DNA of 64,000 nt, from the NCBI RefSeq assembly GCF_000018685.1, contig NC_010001.1:3934001-3998000 (forward strand), given 5' to 3'. The first letter of the stretch is position 1; every line of letters begins with the position of its first letter. The notes under the pieces are model-generated. The model was given only the letters and a program-made list of their open reading frames with translations, ran no database searches and was not told the DNA's origin. This document shows, piece after piece, positions 1 to 8,963 of this stretch. Source of the stretch: Lachnoclostridium phytofermentans ISDg (GTDB lineage: Bacteria; Bacillota; Clostridia; Lachnospirales; Lachnospiraceae). Position numbers and translations under genes: made by a program.

Positions 1-80
1 AGGTGCTGTATGATATATAAGATAGCCAATAAGATAATAAACCATATAAACTTTTTCACATAATTAATGAAGATACGCAT
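1..80 (-). CDS. N-terminus of a membrane protein (partial, runs off left edge)
   Basis: Reading leftwards from an ATG at 80 gives 26 codons, starting MRIFINYVKKFIW and continuing into a strongly hydrophobic run (FIILLAILYII), so the product begins with a membrane anchor or signal segment. An AGGAGG lies about 12 bases upstream of the ATG, rather far; an in-frame alternative start is not visible. The rest lies outside the window, so no function can be given. Confidence 0.5.
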   Translation of the reverse strand, partial: MRIFINYVKKFIWFIILLAILYIIQH

Positions 81-168
81 ACCTTTTCACATCCTCCTGA
101 TTAGGAACCTACTCCATGCCTCTTATTTAGATTATTTTCCTCGCATCATGCTGACTTTATAGATCAAA

Positions 169-561
169 TTAATCATCTGATATCATACTAAAAAGTGTGT
201 TGACCATGCTACCATAACCATAGATTTCAGATACATACTTTAGCCCCTCTGCTATTTCCTTTTTAGAATAATCATGTTCTATCAAAAAATCATCATCCTT
301 ATCATTTAAATAAGCGTAAAATGTAAGTGCTTTCTTATAATATTGATTATCCTTAGGATTTAGCTCTTCTATCAACTTATTTTCTGCCTCATTAATCTGT
401 CCTTTATCTATAAGATTAAGTAACTCATCATACTTATCTTCTGTTTCATTTAAAATAAAATTCAGTTCTTCCTTCTTTTCTGTGTCTATATTAAATAGCA
501 ACTTTAATAGAGTTCTGATTACTTGATTAATCAGGCGCATAATATAATCTTCTTCAAACAT
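169..561 (-). CDS. DUF6483-like small protein
   Basis: A 130-residue protein with no signal peptide. The start (MFEEDYIMRLINQVIRTLLKLLFNID) looks like the opening of the DUF6483 family of Firmicutes, a recognition from memory and not a search. The remainder is mostly helical and acidic (many EE, DD and KK pairs), compatible with a TPR-like helical hairpin protein around residues 35-100. The ATG is preceded by AAGGAG at good spacing. It follows the LRR gene on the same strand after a space of only 13 bases, so the two may be cotranscribed. No function is known to me. Confidence 0.6.
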   Translation of the reverse strand: MFEEDYIMRLINQVIRTLLKLLFNIDTEKKEELNFILNETEDKYDELLNLIDKGQINEAENKLIEELNPKDNQYYKKALTFYAYLNDKDDDFLIEHDYSKKEIAEGLKYVSEIYGYGSMVNTLFSMISDD

Positions 562-574
562 ACATTCTCCTTTT

Positions 575-2731
575 TCATTCTAAATGATATATCATATCAG
601 TTACCCCATTTCTTATGACAATTGTCTTTAGATTAGTATATACTGTACATTCCTCAAAATCAGCATTATCTAATAATGTGTAGTCTTTTAGATTTGGGGC
701 ATGAACATACACTTTCATTAAACTAAAATTGTTTTCTAAGAAAGAAAGATTACTTACTTGATATCCAATATATAATGACTCAAGTTTATTTAATTCGTTT
801 ATAAAAGACGCATCTGAAATAATATTATTCGTCCATATTTTTAACTGTTTTAATGAACTTAACTTTCTTAAATGCTCCAGTTCATCAACCTTAATATCAG
901 CTATATCTAAACCCTCTAGATTATTTAATGATTCAAGCTCTTTCATACATGGCAAATCTTTAATATCTAGACATAGCGATTTTAAATTTTTAAGATTACT
1001 CAATGCATTTAATGCTTCAAGCTTATTACATGAAATCGCTAACTCCTGTAATTTAGTTAGTTTTTTAATTGGCTCAATACTCGTTATATTAGGACATTCC
1101 AAAGATAATGTTTCTAGATTAATCAATGAATCTAACGGTTTTATATTTTCTAGATTTGAATTTAAAATCTTTAAATTCTTTAATTTTTTTAACTGCTGTA
1201 ATGGTTCAATGGATAGAAAATTATGACCAGAAATCTCTAATGTTTCTATATTGTTTAGATAACTTAATGGCTCTAAGTTATCCGTATTAACACTTAATAC
1301 ACATTCTTTTAAAGCTTTTAGTTTTGTAAACGGAGATATATCAGTAATTTCAGTGCTATTTACCCGAAGTTTTTCAATATTAGTTAAGGTTGAAATTCCA
1401 CTGATATCATTTAATTGAAACGTACTTAAATATAGATTTTTAAGCCCCGTACATTGACTTAAAAAGTTGATATCCTTTATTAAGTGATTCGTAAATTCTA
1501 ATGTTTGAATCTGAGTTAACTGTTCAAATCCCTTAAATTCACTTTCTTTATAACTAGACAATTTAATAGCTCTTAATTTGGGAAGCGTCGAAAAAACAGT
1601 AACATCTTGTATTTCAGATGTCACAATATTCAATTCCTCTAATTTGTTACAGCCTTGCAAAAAATTGAATTTTTCTATGTAATCCGTATGCAAGTATAGT
1701 TCCTTTAAATTATTAATTTTGCTAATAACACTAAAATCTTTTAATTTCTCATTTGAAAGTGCTGTAAAAATTGAAAGTTTTTGTAGATTTGATAAATTTT
1801 TTAATGCAGAAATATCATTAAGTTCTGGCATGGAGATTATATTTAATTCCTTTAGGTGTGGTAACTTTTCAATCCCTTTCAGAGACTTTATACTACTGCC
1901 GCTAATACTTAACTTTTCAAGGCTTGGCATATCATATAGAAAAGTAAGATTTTTTTCATCCTTTTTTGAGATGGTTATTTCTAACTCTTTCAAGTTTGTT
2001 AAAACATTTAATTTTTCTAACCGATCACTTACTGATGTTATTGAAAGTACCTCTAGATTCTTTGACTGCAATATTGGTGATATATCCTCAATTACCGATA
2101 AACCAATATCATTAAACTTTAGTATTTTCAAATTTTTAAAATACTTTAAGTCATCGAGAGAATCCATGCAATGAGAACCCCATGCATCTTTTGTATTTTC
2201 CACTAAAAGCTCTGTAATAGAATTGACTTCTCCCATTGTGACGGGACCTTTATATTTACCTAAACTTCCTCTTGCCGCAGTTTCAATCTGAGCATCCTTC
2301 CATATGATTATCTTATTGAGTGGTACCTCATCTTTATTCTCATCTGCTAGTCCTATATCCACATAACAAGCAGAAATCTTACCACTTTTTCTATCTTTTG
2401 CAGTAACTTTAATTTTTCCGGGATTTTTAGCGATAAAATATCCCGTATAATAATTAATGGAAGCCAACTCTTTATTAGAAACCCACCATACAATATCTGT
2501 ACTCTCCAAACCAACAGATTTAGCAGTAAACTGATAGGTTTTTCCTTCCGTTATATCGGATATTTTATTACTAATTAATATATATGGCTGTTTAACAGAG
2601 GTTATCTTACTATCTGTTACCTTCGATACTGTAGCAGCTGATGCATCTTTTGTAATAGAGAAAAAAGTAAATAATGCAAAAAATAGTATACTGATTGAAT
2701 GCTTTATCAATTTCTTCTTTCTATTATTCAT
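575..2731 (-). CDS. Secreted leucine-rich-repeat protein with bacterial Ig-like domain
   Basis: A 718-residue protein. Residues 1-32 form a signal peptide (KKKLIKH, then a hydrophobic stretch ending near ASAA). Residues about 50-128 look like a BIG2-type Ig-like domain (pattern ISDITEGKTYQFTAKS ... VWWVSNKELASI ... GKIKVTAKD). From about 165 to 700 the chain consists of roughly 22-residue leucine-rich repeats of the internalin/LRR_4 type (L..L..L..L.I....I.DI..L). No LPXTG, SLH or lipobox anchor is visible, so it is probably released or held non-covalently. Such proteins usually bind proteins or glycans at the surface. Start supported by AGGAG before ATGAATAAT. Confidence 0.85.
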   Translation of the reverse strand: MNNRKKKLIKHSISILFFALFTFFSITKDASAATVSKVTDSKITSVKQPYILISNKISDITEGKTYQFTAKSVGLESTDIVWWVSNKELASINYYTGYFIAKNPGKIKVTAKDRKSGKISACYVDIGLADENKDEVPLNKIIIWKDAQIETAARGSLGKYKGPVTMGEVNSITELLVENTKDAWGSHCMDSLDDLKYFKNLKILKFNDIGLSVIEDISPILQSKNLEVLSITSVSDRLEKLNVLTNLKELEITISKKDEKNLTFLYDMPSLEKLSISGSSIKSLKGIEKLPHLKELNIISMPELNDISALKNLSNLQKLSIFTALSNEKLKDFSVISKINNLKELYLHTDYIEKFNFLQGCNKLEELNIVTSEIQDVTVFSTLPKLRAIKLSSYKESEFKGFEQLTQIQTLEFTNHLIKDINFLSQCTGLKNLYLSTFQLNDISGISTLTNIEKLRVNSTEITDISPFTKLKALKECVLSVNTDNLEPLSYLNNIETLEISGHNFLSIEPLQQLKKLKNLKILNSNLENIKPLDSLINLETLSLECPNITSIEPIKKLTKLQELAISCNKLEALNALSNLKNLKSLCLDIKDLPCMKELESLNNLEGLDIADIKVDELEHLRKLSSLKQLKIWTNNIISDASFINELNKLESLYIGYQVSNLSFLENNFSLMKVYVHAPNLKDYTLLDNADFEECTVYTNLKTIVIRNGVTDMIYHLE

Positions 2732-2786
2732 TTATTCACTCCTATATTTTTATAAAAACACATCCAGTTTTTCATTTCTTGATTAT

Positions 2787-3206
2787 CTAGAGAGCTTTTG
2801 CCATGAACATCTCAAGTGGCTGTTCAAAACCCGGAATATCAAGTACTACACATCCACAATCTTTATAGCCAAGCTTTCGATAGAAATGTTGTGCATCCTC
2901 ATCGACTTGGGTAGATGTCATAATCATTTTGTAACCTTGCTTAATCATTTCTTTTTCCCAAAATTCCATAGCTTTTCTGCCATATCCCTTTTTATGATAA
3001 GCGAAATCAATATAAATTAATGTTAAGAAAGGGGTATTATCCCAAAACATATTAAAGCGTAATACGCCAATAGGGTTCTCATCCTCTAGAATGACGTACC
3101 CTCTTTTATCATTTACTTTTTTCAAGAATTCTACTTCTGGCAAGTGTTTATCAAGCGTATACCAAAATTCCTTGTCCTTTTCCTCTAGGTACCTTATCTG
3201 AAACAT
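2787..3206 (-). CDS. GNAT family N-acetyltransferase
   Basis: A 139-residue single-domain GNAT protein, expected to transfer an acetyl group from acetyl-CoA to an amine; the substrate cannot be told from sequence. The acetyl-CoA-binding motif A is seen as YHKKGYGRKAMEFWEKEM, and the C-terminal strand region as AQHFYRKLGYKDCGCVVLD. I place the start at MFQIRYLEE and not at the in-frame ATG five codons upstream, because a strong GGAGG lies between the two, six bases before the internal ATG. It stands alone, separated from its neighbours by 55 and about 170 bases. Confidence 0.82.
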   Translation of the reverse strand: MFQIRYLEEKDKEFWYTLDKHLPEVEFLKKVNDKRGYVILEDENPIGVLRFNMFWDNTPFLTLIYIDFAYHKKGYGRKAMEFWEKEMIKQGYKMIMTSTQVDEDAQHFYRKLGYKDCGCVVLDIPGFEQPLEMFMAKAL

Positions 3207-3374
3207 GTAGACCCTCCTCATTAATAAATCCGTCCGTTCTCACCAGAGCTTCCCCATATTTATCGTTTATGGTAAAATACTCCTTTTTATCACCTTTACG
3301 CAATTATACTTTTCCTATTAGAGGAAGTCAATTGTGATAAGAAAAAGTTTAATATCTCTCTGATAAGGTTTCAA

Positions 3375-4262
3375 TCACCGTGATCTGCTAACTAACAATT
3401 TCTCACCAATCAGCATAGCACAATAAATTGGTATCATAGCTAATAAAATAGCATAAAAATCACGAATAGCATTATAAGAAGAGGTAGAAAAACCCTTGAT
3501 GCAAATATGCCCCAAAAGATACGAGATTGATAAAGTAAAAAATTTAAGAATGATCGCCTTTGCTTTTTTATTATTGCGAAATAAAAACAAGACAATCCCC
3601 AATATGACTGCTAAAACAGCAGCTATTGTAGCATAATAAGCTAAAACCAAACGAGGTAACGTAATTGTTCCACCATTCGGACTCCGGTCTTTTCCATATA
3701 TTAAGATATCTTCCGTACCATCATTTGAGCTATAATATACACTGGATATTACTTCACCTCTTGGATTTAAAATAAAATCGTCGACAGCATCTTTATATAT
3801 ACTTCTATTCCATATACTGCTCCACATAGAAATATTATAGATATATCCAGAATTATCGTTTTCTCTATATTGGCTAATCTGGTACATAGCACCAGGAATA
3901 TTAAAATGTACTATAAATAATTCATTGTTTGTTTTTGTAATAGTAACTGGATTTTCAGTATAAGGTATGTATTCCGGGGCTGTTAAATATTCATTTACTA
4001 TAATCAATACTAATAATGTAAACATAACTGAGAATAGGATAGTGAGATATTTTCTTTTGCATAAGGTGTACTGCAATTTTTTTAGGGGTAATGTATTCGT
4101 GCCAAATGAACATTCTTCTTGCGCTTGAAATTTATCAAGTTCTTTTTTGCAACTATCACAAGAATCGATATGTTCTTCAACGACGATACGTGTATTAGCA
4201 CTTGAAATGTTTTCAACGTACAATGGTAATAAGTCCTTTATCACATCACAGGTCAGTTCCAT
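3375..4262 (-). CDS. Orphan zinc-finger (zf-HC2) anti-sigma-like membrane protein
   Basis: A 295-residue protein. Residues 1-45 carry the anti-sigma zinc-finger pattern (ELTCDVIKDLLPLYVEN ... H-x3-C-x2-C within EEHIDSCDSCKKEL). A membrane helix follows at about 72-92, then an extracytoplasmic section of about 110 residues, then three hydrophobic segments (roughly 205-228, 236-256, 268-285). Such proteins normally sequester an ECF sigma factor encoded immediately upstream and often overlapping. Here no sigma gene is present: the 28 bases upstream lead straight into a decayed methyltransferase. No good ribosome site is visible, which fits loss of a translationally coupled partner. Function as an anti-sigma factor is inference. 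Confidence 0.7.
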   Translation of the reverse strand: MELTCDVIKDLLPLYVENISSANTRIVVEEHIDSCDSCKKELDKFQAQEECSFGTNTLPLKKLQYTLCKRKYLTILFSVMFTLLVLIIVNEYLTAPEYIPYTENPVTITKTNNELFIVHFNIPGAMYQISQYRENDNSGYIYNISMWSSIWNRSIYKDAVDDFILNPRGEVISSVYYSSNDGTEDILIYGKDRSPNGGTITLPRLVLAYYATIAAVLAVILGIVLFLFRNNKKAKAIILKFFTLSISYLLGHICIKGFSTSSYNAIRDFYAILLAMIPIYCAMLIGEKLLVSRSR

Positions 4263-4290
4263 TCATAAGCCGAAATGAAATAGCTCATTT

Positions 4291-4537
4291 CTAGTATTTT
4301 TTTAAAATCAATAATCCGTGTATGCTATATCCCAATAAATATTTGTTTTCACATGTTTTCAAATGAAATTGAATGTATTTTTCAAAATCTTCCTTACTAG
4401 CGGAATTAAGAGTTCGGAGGGATTAAATCTTTGAAATAATGCATAGTGGTAATCCACTCAATATTATGGCTATTATCTCTGAAAAGGCGCCTCTCCTCAT
4501 CATATCCGTTATAATATTCGGCTAAATTATTCTCCAT
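4291..4537 (-). pseudogene. Remnant of a SAM-dependent methyltransferase, middle deleted
   Basis: From an ATG at 4537, with a GAGAGGG ribosome site, 43 codons read MENNLAEYYNGYDEERRLF ... ending HYFKDLIPPNS and a stop at 4406. This is the typical opening of small class I SAM-dependent methyltransferases. In another frame, positions 4398-4291 read SKEDFEKYIQFHLKTCENK then YLLGYSIHGLLILKKY and stop, the typical C-terminus of the same family. The Rossmann-fold core between them (normally about 150 residues) is missing and the two ends are out of frame. The assignment rests on memory of the family pattern. Confidence 0.7.
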
Positions 4538-4631
4538 ATCAATAAACCCTCTCTAATGAATTTTTCATATTATAACATTTGCAGGATTTAAATTCAAATT
4601 TTTGGAAATAGATGCATGCTACACGGTAAGA

Positions 4632-4670
4632 TCAAAAAATCGCTAACCCGTAATTTAGGGATTAGCGATG
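4632..4670 (-). terminator. Intrinsic terminator after the acetyltransferase gene
   Basis: The arms TCGCTAACCC (4640-4649) and GGGATTAGCGA (4658-4668) form a hairpin. Read on the minus strand it is followed by TTTTTTGA, the classic U-tail, and it lies about 90 bases beyond the end of the acetyltransferase gene at 4758. A near-identical element is found at 24588-24616. Confidence 0.75.
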
Positions 4671-4757
4671 CTTATTTATATTCCTATTCTAAGTATTGGT
4701 TTTATAATTCAAAAAGTAAAAGTTTAATAAAAAAATGCCCCACATTGAAAGCATTTA

Positions 4758-5561
4758 TCATTCATTTAACATACATTTATATATTGTAGTAATTTGCTTT
4801 AACACATATCCAAATTCAGTTGCGATATGTTCCGATATAGGATTTGCACAATCCCACCAAGGGTATAAATCTCTTTTTTTGCATTCTAAGATAAATTCCG
4901 CACCTAATATACGTGCTAGATGCTGGCCTCTATATTCAGGTTTTACAGCAATTTGCACTTCTACTCCCTCTTTGTATCTTGCAAAAGAAGATATCCCTGC
5001 AATAATTTCTGAACCATCTAGTATAAAAAATCCGAATCCTTCTTTCTCAAAATCTTTATAATTGCTAAATAACTTTATAAAATTATTTAAATACTTATCG
5101 CCACTTATCGCAGTATAGAATAACTCTTCATTGATAGGCTTTAATTGATATTTTACTGGCAAATCGTTAATAAAACTCATTAATTTATCATGATTTATAT
5201 TATTCATATCAATGTCCATTAAGTGACGCTCTGATTTTATTATTGAATATTTATATTTTACTTGATTGAAGTACTCATCGAAATATGCAATCATATCATT
5301 ATTTTGAGGTATTATGTAGTAAAGAGATATCTCTTTTCTCAGAATCTGTTCAAAGAGAAATTCAATCAATTCTTTATCAATAGAATGTCCACCAATATAA
5401 AATGTGTTTTCTACAAAAATTATACCATTTTTATTTATTAATTTATCGTTTATCCATGTTTCACCAATATTAGTATATAATGATGCTAATATGATTGCAC
5501 TTGATGGATTATTAAATAATTCAATAAGGTATTTTCTTTCAGTAAATTCTAATTTGCGCAT
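4758..5561 (-). CDS. GNAT acetyltransferase (PF12746-like)
   Basis: A 267-residue protein. The N-terminal half is helical and does not resemble a catalytic domain. The C-terminal 120 residues carry a GNAT fold with acetyl-CoA-binding motif VAVKPEYRGQHLARILGAEF (the key R/QxxxxL pattern is in PEYRGQHLARIL) and a terminal WDCANPISEHIATEFGY segment. This split architecture is typical of the GNAT_acetyltran family of Firmicutes, whose substrates are mostly unknown. The ribosome site is weak (AGGA close to the ATG). It ends before a hairpin terminator at 4632-4670. Confidence 0.78.
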   Translation of the reverse strand: MRKLEFTERKYLIELFNNPSSAIILASLYTNIGETWINDKLINKNGIIFVENTFYIGGHSIDKELIEFLFEQILRKEISLYYIIPQNNDMIAYFDEYFNQVKYKYSIIKSERHLMDIDMNNINHDKLMSFINDLPVKYQLKPINEELFYTAISGDKYLNNFIKLFSNYKDFEKEGFGFFILDGSEIIAGISSFARYKEGVEVQIAVKPEYRGQHLARILGAEFILECKKRDLYPWWDCANPISEHIATEFGYVLKQITTIYKCMLNE

Positions 5562-5728
5562 TCCTATCTATCACATCCCTTCAAATAATTTAAGCGTGAG
5601 TCGGTGCAAACTTTAAAATATTCACTGTTAACCTCTTTTTATGTAATCATTTTTCTCCTAAATCTAATATAAATCCCGCTTCACAATTATAAGCAATAAC
5701 GATTCAAATCAAGTTGCAGAAAATTACT

Positions 5729-6430
5729 TTACTCTTTAAGAATCGCTTTATAATATTCTGATATAACCCAATCCTTCATTTTTTCAACAAGGATCTTACC
5801 CTTTTCTGCGGATGCTGATTTTGGATATCCTAAACAACCAATATATCCGTCTGGTTTTTCACAATTCTCATGAAAAAGATACTCACGAAAATCATCAAAT
5901 ACTATATCACTTTCCTCCATTAACATAGTTCTAACCTTTTCAGGGTATAGCCATAAAGCAACTGATGTCTCGGCTTCACAAGCATGCCTCATAGTAGATT
6001 GCTTATCTAAAATACCAGTATAGTCAATTTCATAGGCTTCTATCAGATAGACATTCTCCGAAATATTACATAGGGTATCAATATGGAACGGGTCTCCGTG
6101 AAAAGTTATAATGAAAAAATTTTCAAATCCTTGTTTTTTCCACCAATCAACTATTTCCGTTATAATATTTTTTAAAGTATCTTTAGAAATTGTTGTTGTC
6201 CCTGTAAAGGAAATGTCACATGGAAGATTCACACCATAGTTTATTGTTGGGGCAACTAGACAACCAGTTGCATTCGATAATTCTTCAGCAAAATATTCAG
6301 CACATAATGTATCATTATTTAAAGGTAAATGGGGTCCATGTTGCTCGCATGTCCCTACAGGAATAATCAAATTTTTATTTGTATATAAATAATCTTTTAC
6401 TTCTTTATATGTTCTATCCGATAGTTTCAT
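5729..6430 (-). CDS. Creatininase-family metal-dependent amidohydrolase
   Basis: A 233-residue protein of the creatininase/MftE fold. The metal site is visible as GTCEQHGPHLPLNNDT at residues about 27-42 (E, H and D ligands). The usual HGGHGGN motif appears as a shortened FHGDPFH near residue 110, and CEAETS near 150 replaces the common HAGEXETS. Family members hydrolyse cyclic amides (creatinine, formamides) or mature peptides; the altered second motif makes the substrate uncertain. Strong ribosome site AAGGAGG. It is a single gene between degenerate genes, with no pathway neighbours to narrow its role. Confidence 0.8.
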   Translation of the reverse strand: MKLSDRTYKEVKDYLYTNKNLIIPVGTCEQHGPHLPLNNDTLCAEYFAEELSNATGCLVAPTINYGVNLPCDISFTGTTTISKDTLKNIITEIVDWWKKQGFENFFIITFHGDPFHIDTLCNISENVYLIEAYEIDYTGILDKQSTMRHACEAETSVALWLYPEKVRTMLMEESDIVFDDFREYLFHENCEKPDGYIGCLGYPKSASAEKGKILVEKMKDWVISEYYKAILKE

Positions 6431-6526
6431 TTTTTACCTCCTTGCTAGTTATATCTACTCCCGTATCATATCTGAATTATCATAATCATTCCCTTAGAGA
6501 AGTTTTAAAAGTTCAATAAACCCATT

Positions 6527-6773
6527 TCATAACCTTTTCTCATATTTAATTTGACCATCTATAACTTCACTAGTTTTAGTAAATCCACAGCTCTCATACA
6601 ATTTGACAGCTACATGATTTTCAGGTTCAACAAACAACACTATCGTATCAGCCGTCCCGGCAAAGCCCCCCTTAGCAAGCTCAATTGCCTCATTAACAGC
6701 AATTCTTCCATAACCATTTTTTCATATTTAAGCATTTTTCAGCATTCTCATGTGTGAGTTTTTCTAATAACAT
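6527..6773 (-). pseudogene. Frameshifted GNAT acetyltransferase remnant
   Basis: The ATG at 6773 opens MLLEKLTHENAEKCLNMK, a common acetyltransferase start. It then runs out of frame, and the downstream frame reads GYGRIAVNEAIELAKGG ... TIVLFVEPENHVAVKLYESCGF ... YEKRL to a stop at 6527. That is motif A and the C-terminal half of a GNAT domain. The expected 60-80 residues between the parts are missing, so both a deletion and a frameshift have occurred. No single frame covers the gene. Confidence 0.75.
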
Positions 6774-6792
6774 AATGTCTCCTAATTCTCAG

Positions 6793-7185
6793 TTATTTAG
6801 CTATGTACCAATACACACCATATTTATCTACTACATCCGCACAACAAGTACTCCAAGGAAGCGCCCCCAAAGGACTCAGCACTTTTCCACCTTGTATCAA
6901 CATGGAGTATGCCTTGTTTACTTCATCTTCGCTATCAAATTGAATCCCATAGCTCATAGTCGGACGTGATTCTTTTAATGAGGATGTCAGCATAATATCG
7001 ACAAAAGCATCGTTTCGTGATTCACTTATAGAAAATATCTCTTGTCCATCTTTAAGCAATTCCGCATGCATAAATGTTCCGTCTGGAAATTTCTCGTTAT
7101 AACCCAATGTCATTCCAAAAACTTCTTCATAAAACTCTACAGCTTCAATTGTGTCTTTTATATATAACGTCGCTCCAAGTTTCAT
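6793..7185 (-). CDS. VOC superfamily (glyoxalase/PhnB-like) protein
   Basis: A 130-residue protein with the paired beta-alpha-beta-beta-beta modules of the vicinal-oxygen-chelate fold. The start KLGATLYIKDTIEAVEFYEEVFGMTLGY and the end PWSTCCADVVDKYGVYWYIAK match PhnB/glyoxalase-like proteins. Members bind metals or small ligands and act as antibiotic-binding proteins, isomerases or dioxygenases; nothing here selects among these. Strong AAAAGGAG ribosome site. The acetyltransferase remnant begins 19 bases downstream of its stop on the same strand, so both once formed a pair. Confidence 0.82.
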   Translation of the reverse strand: MKLGATLYIKDTIEAVEFYEEVFGMTLGYNEKFPDGTFMHAELLKDGQEIFSISESRNDAFVDIMLTSSLKESRPTMSYGIQFDSEDEVNKAYSMLIQGGKVLSPLGALPWSTCCADVVDKYGVYWYIAK

Positions 7186-7235
7186 ATGTATACTCCTTTT
7201 ATGTGCTCTACCTTATCCTTTTGAAAACTAAATAT

Positions 7236-7937
7236 CTATTTGTAATAATAGTACCAATTACTTTTGAAGTTCTTATCAAAATTTTCCTTGCTATCAATAT
7301 AAATACAGAAGTTTTCTTTATTTATATAGTCGAATTCATCATATGGTTTTAATAAATTAAAGTACGCTTCTTTAAATATATCCAATGACCCATCCTTACT
7401 ATGTTCTTTTACTTGATCATCCGTATAAAAGAAAAAAGTAGTAGAAGAAAAGCATCTTGAAATCAACCATAAATCTTCATTTAACTTATTCTTTAATTTC
7501 TGTATTTTTTCTTCTGGTATACGATTGTTTGCTTCTTCCCTTGCAATAGGTTCAAATGAGTTAAAAGATACAAAGATATCTTTCGTATCGTATTTCATGG
7601 ATGACTCTTTTTTTAACCATTTGAATAGGAAATTGGCTTTAGATTTATTATCATTTAAAGTTAATATTTCGCTGAATTTTTCTGAGATAGCTAATTGCTT
7701 TTTATGATCATAATTGTAATTGTCACTATAAAATATTCTTTCGTAAGTTTTAAATTCTAAGATAATTCCAAGTCTCGGTCTTTCGTTTTGAATATAATCA
7801 TAATGAATATTAATAACATTAACATTAAATTCTTTGTTTATCCATTCCGCTAAATCTCTTAAAGGTGACTCTAATACTTTTCCTCCCTGCTTTATCAATT
7901 TAGTTTCTAGATAATCTATATCACTAGATGTTATCAT
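7236..7937 (-). CDS. Hypothetical protein, 233 aa
   Basis: I do not recognise the family. The protein is cytoplasmic in appearance (no signal peptide or membrane segment) and rich in aromatic and charged residues. Its first 80 residues alternate predicted helix and strand (LETKLIKQGGKVLESPLRDLAEWINKEF, then NVINIHYDYIQ). A long amphipathic helix follows at about 128-150 (RIPEEKIQKLKNKLNEDLW), then a strand-rich end with FDYINKENFCIYIDS. GGGGGA precedes the ATG at good distance. It stands alone. A nuclease, immunity protein or phage-derived origin cannot be shown. Confidence 0.6.
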   Translation of the reverse strand: MITSSDIDYLETKLIKQGGKVLESPLRDLAEWINKEFNVNVINIHYDYIQNERPRLGIILEFKTYERIFYSDNYNYDHKKQLAISEKFSEILTLNDNKSKANFLFKWLKKESSMKYDTKDIFVSFNSFEPIAREEANNRIPEEKIQKLKNKLNEDLWLISRCFSSTTFFFYTDDQVKEHSKDGSLDIFKEAYFNLLKPYDEFDYINKENFCIYIDSKENFDKNFKSNWYYYYK

Positions 7938-8268
7938 GATTGTTCCCCCAAAAAAATTCGTACTTTATATTGGAAATTCTCGAAATACAAAATTAATTAT
8001 ATCACTCTTTTTTTGGTCTGCCAACTAATTCCAATAGCTAAACGCTTTCTGGAATGAACGGAATTGACATATTCAATGGTAATCAACACTCCAGAATTGA
8101 AAAAATACACAAAAGCAAGGATTTTTAATACAATTTTATGAGAAAACGTAATTAAGCAGAGCATAATGTAATGCTCTGCTTAATTATTATAACATTATTG
8201 ATGTAATACATCATAGATACTGTGAACGCTTATAAACATTATTTCAGTAATTTTAGCAGTGAATGTTT
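7938..8268. other. Intergenic gap with one palindrome
   Basis: No open frame of note. Apart from the hairpin at 8150-8185, which probably ends transcription of the gene to its right, I see only AT-rich sequence and a plausible but unscored promoter region for the minus-strand gene ending at 7236. Confidence 0.5.
8150..8185. terminator. Perfect 15-bp inverted repeat, probable terminator
   Basis: AATTAAGCAGAGCAT and its exact complement flank a 6-base loop (AATGTA). The stem ends in AATT on both sides but the following U-runs are weak, so it could instead be an RNA-stabilising hairpin. It lies about 85 bases beyond the stop of the minus-strand gene at 8269. Confidence 0.5.
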
Positions 8269-8916
8269 TCATGAACAATACGGAATCAAAAATTCCTGAA
8301 TACCACTGGAATATGGTGCAATATCATACTGCTGAAAAAATACGACAATTCCATTCGGTGTCATATAGAAATTACCTTCGTGAAACGTATTGTGTACATC
8401 CTGCTTGTAAGTATCAAAATAGGTTCCCTGTAGATTAGGGTTTTTTAGTCGTTCTGAGATATCATCAATAATAAAGGTAATGATATCATCTTTGAAGTTT
8501 GGATTGTGCGGAAAGAAATCACTTAATTGCATGATACATCCTTTACATACATCCCAAGTATCTGAAAAACGTGTTGTATTGCCATGAGCACCACCAGTGA
8601 AAATATACTTATCAAAATACAAGCTAATGTAGCAATCCGTTAGATATGTAATATTGTAGTTCATTACTGCTTCATATGGAATAATAGGATAATTATTTTC
8701 TTTGGCATATTTATATTGCTCTACTGTTTCTGGAAATAAGGTATCTCTGCAATATTTCTCGAATTTTAAAGCATTTTCTTTATAGTAATTATTCAATTTC
8801 CCAATAAAACTTGTACAGTTGCTTGTAATAAACTGAGGGTAATTGATTTTATAGGACAGAACCTGTTCATTGTTATAAAAAAGAGTATCCGACAGTAGAA
8901 TATTCGTTGCTTGCAT
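8269..8916 (-). CDS. DUF3298/DUF4163-domain protein (RsiV/PdaC-like fold)
   Basis: A 215-residue protein whose body matches the DUF4163 plus DUF3298 arrangement. The N-terminal half runs VLSYKINYPQF ... NNYYKENALKFEKYC. The C-terminal half has the hallmark FTGGAHGNTTRFSDTWD segment and ends VFFQQYDIAPYSSGIQEFLIPY. This fold occurs in the anti-sigma factor RsiV (lysozyme sensing) and in peptidoglycan deacetylase PdaC, but here no signal peptide, membrane anchor or enzyme domain is attached. That makes a free cytoplasmic protein, or one whose export signal is not recognisable. Good ribosome site (AGGTG). Divergent from the lipoprotein gene at 9138 across a 36-bp palindrome. Confidence 0.75.
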   Translation of the reverse strand: MQATNILLSDTLFYNNEQVLSYKINYPQFITSNCTSFIGKLNNYYKENALKFEKYCRDTLFPETVEQYKYAKENNYPIIPYEAVMNYNITYLTDCYISLYFDKYIFTGGAHGNTTRFSDTWDVCKGCIMQLSDFFPHNPNFKDDIITFIIDDISERLKNPNLQGTYFDTYKQDVHNTFHEGNFYMTPNGIVVFFQQYDIAPYSSGIQEFLIPYCS

Positions 8917-8963
8917 AATTCATCACCTCAATATTAACATATGCCGAGGAATCTAATTATAAA

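Noticed and set aside
1719..2174. Plus-strand ORF inside the leucine-rich-repeat gene
   Set aside because: It is the antisense of repetitive LRR coding sequence, rich in Phe and Ser, without a ribosome site.
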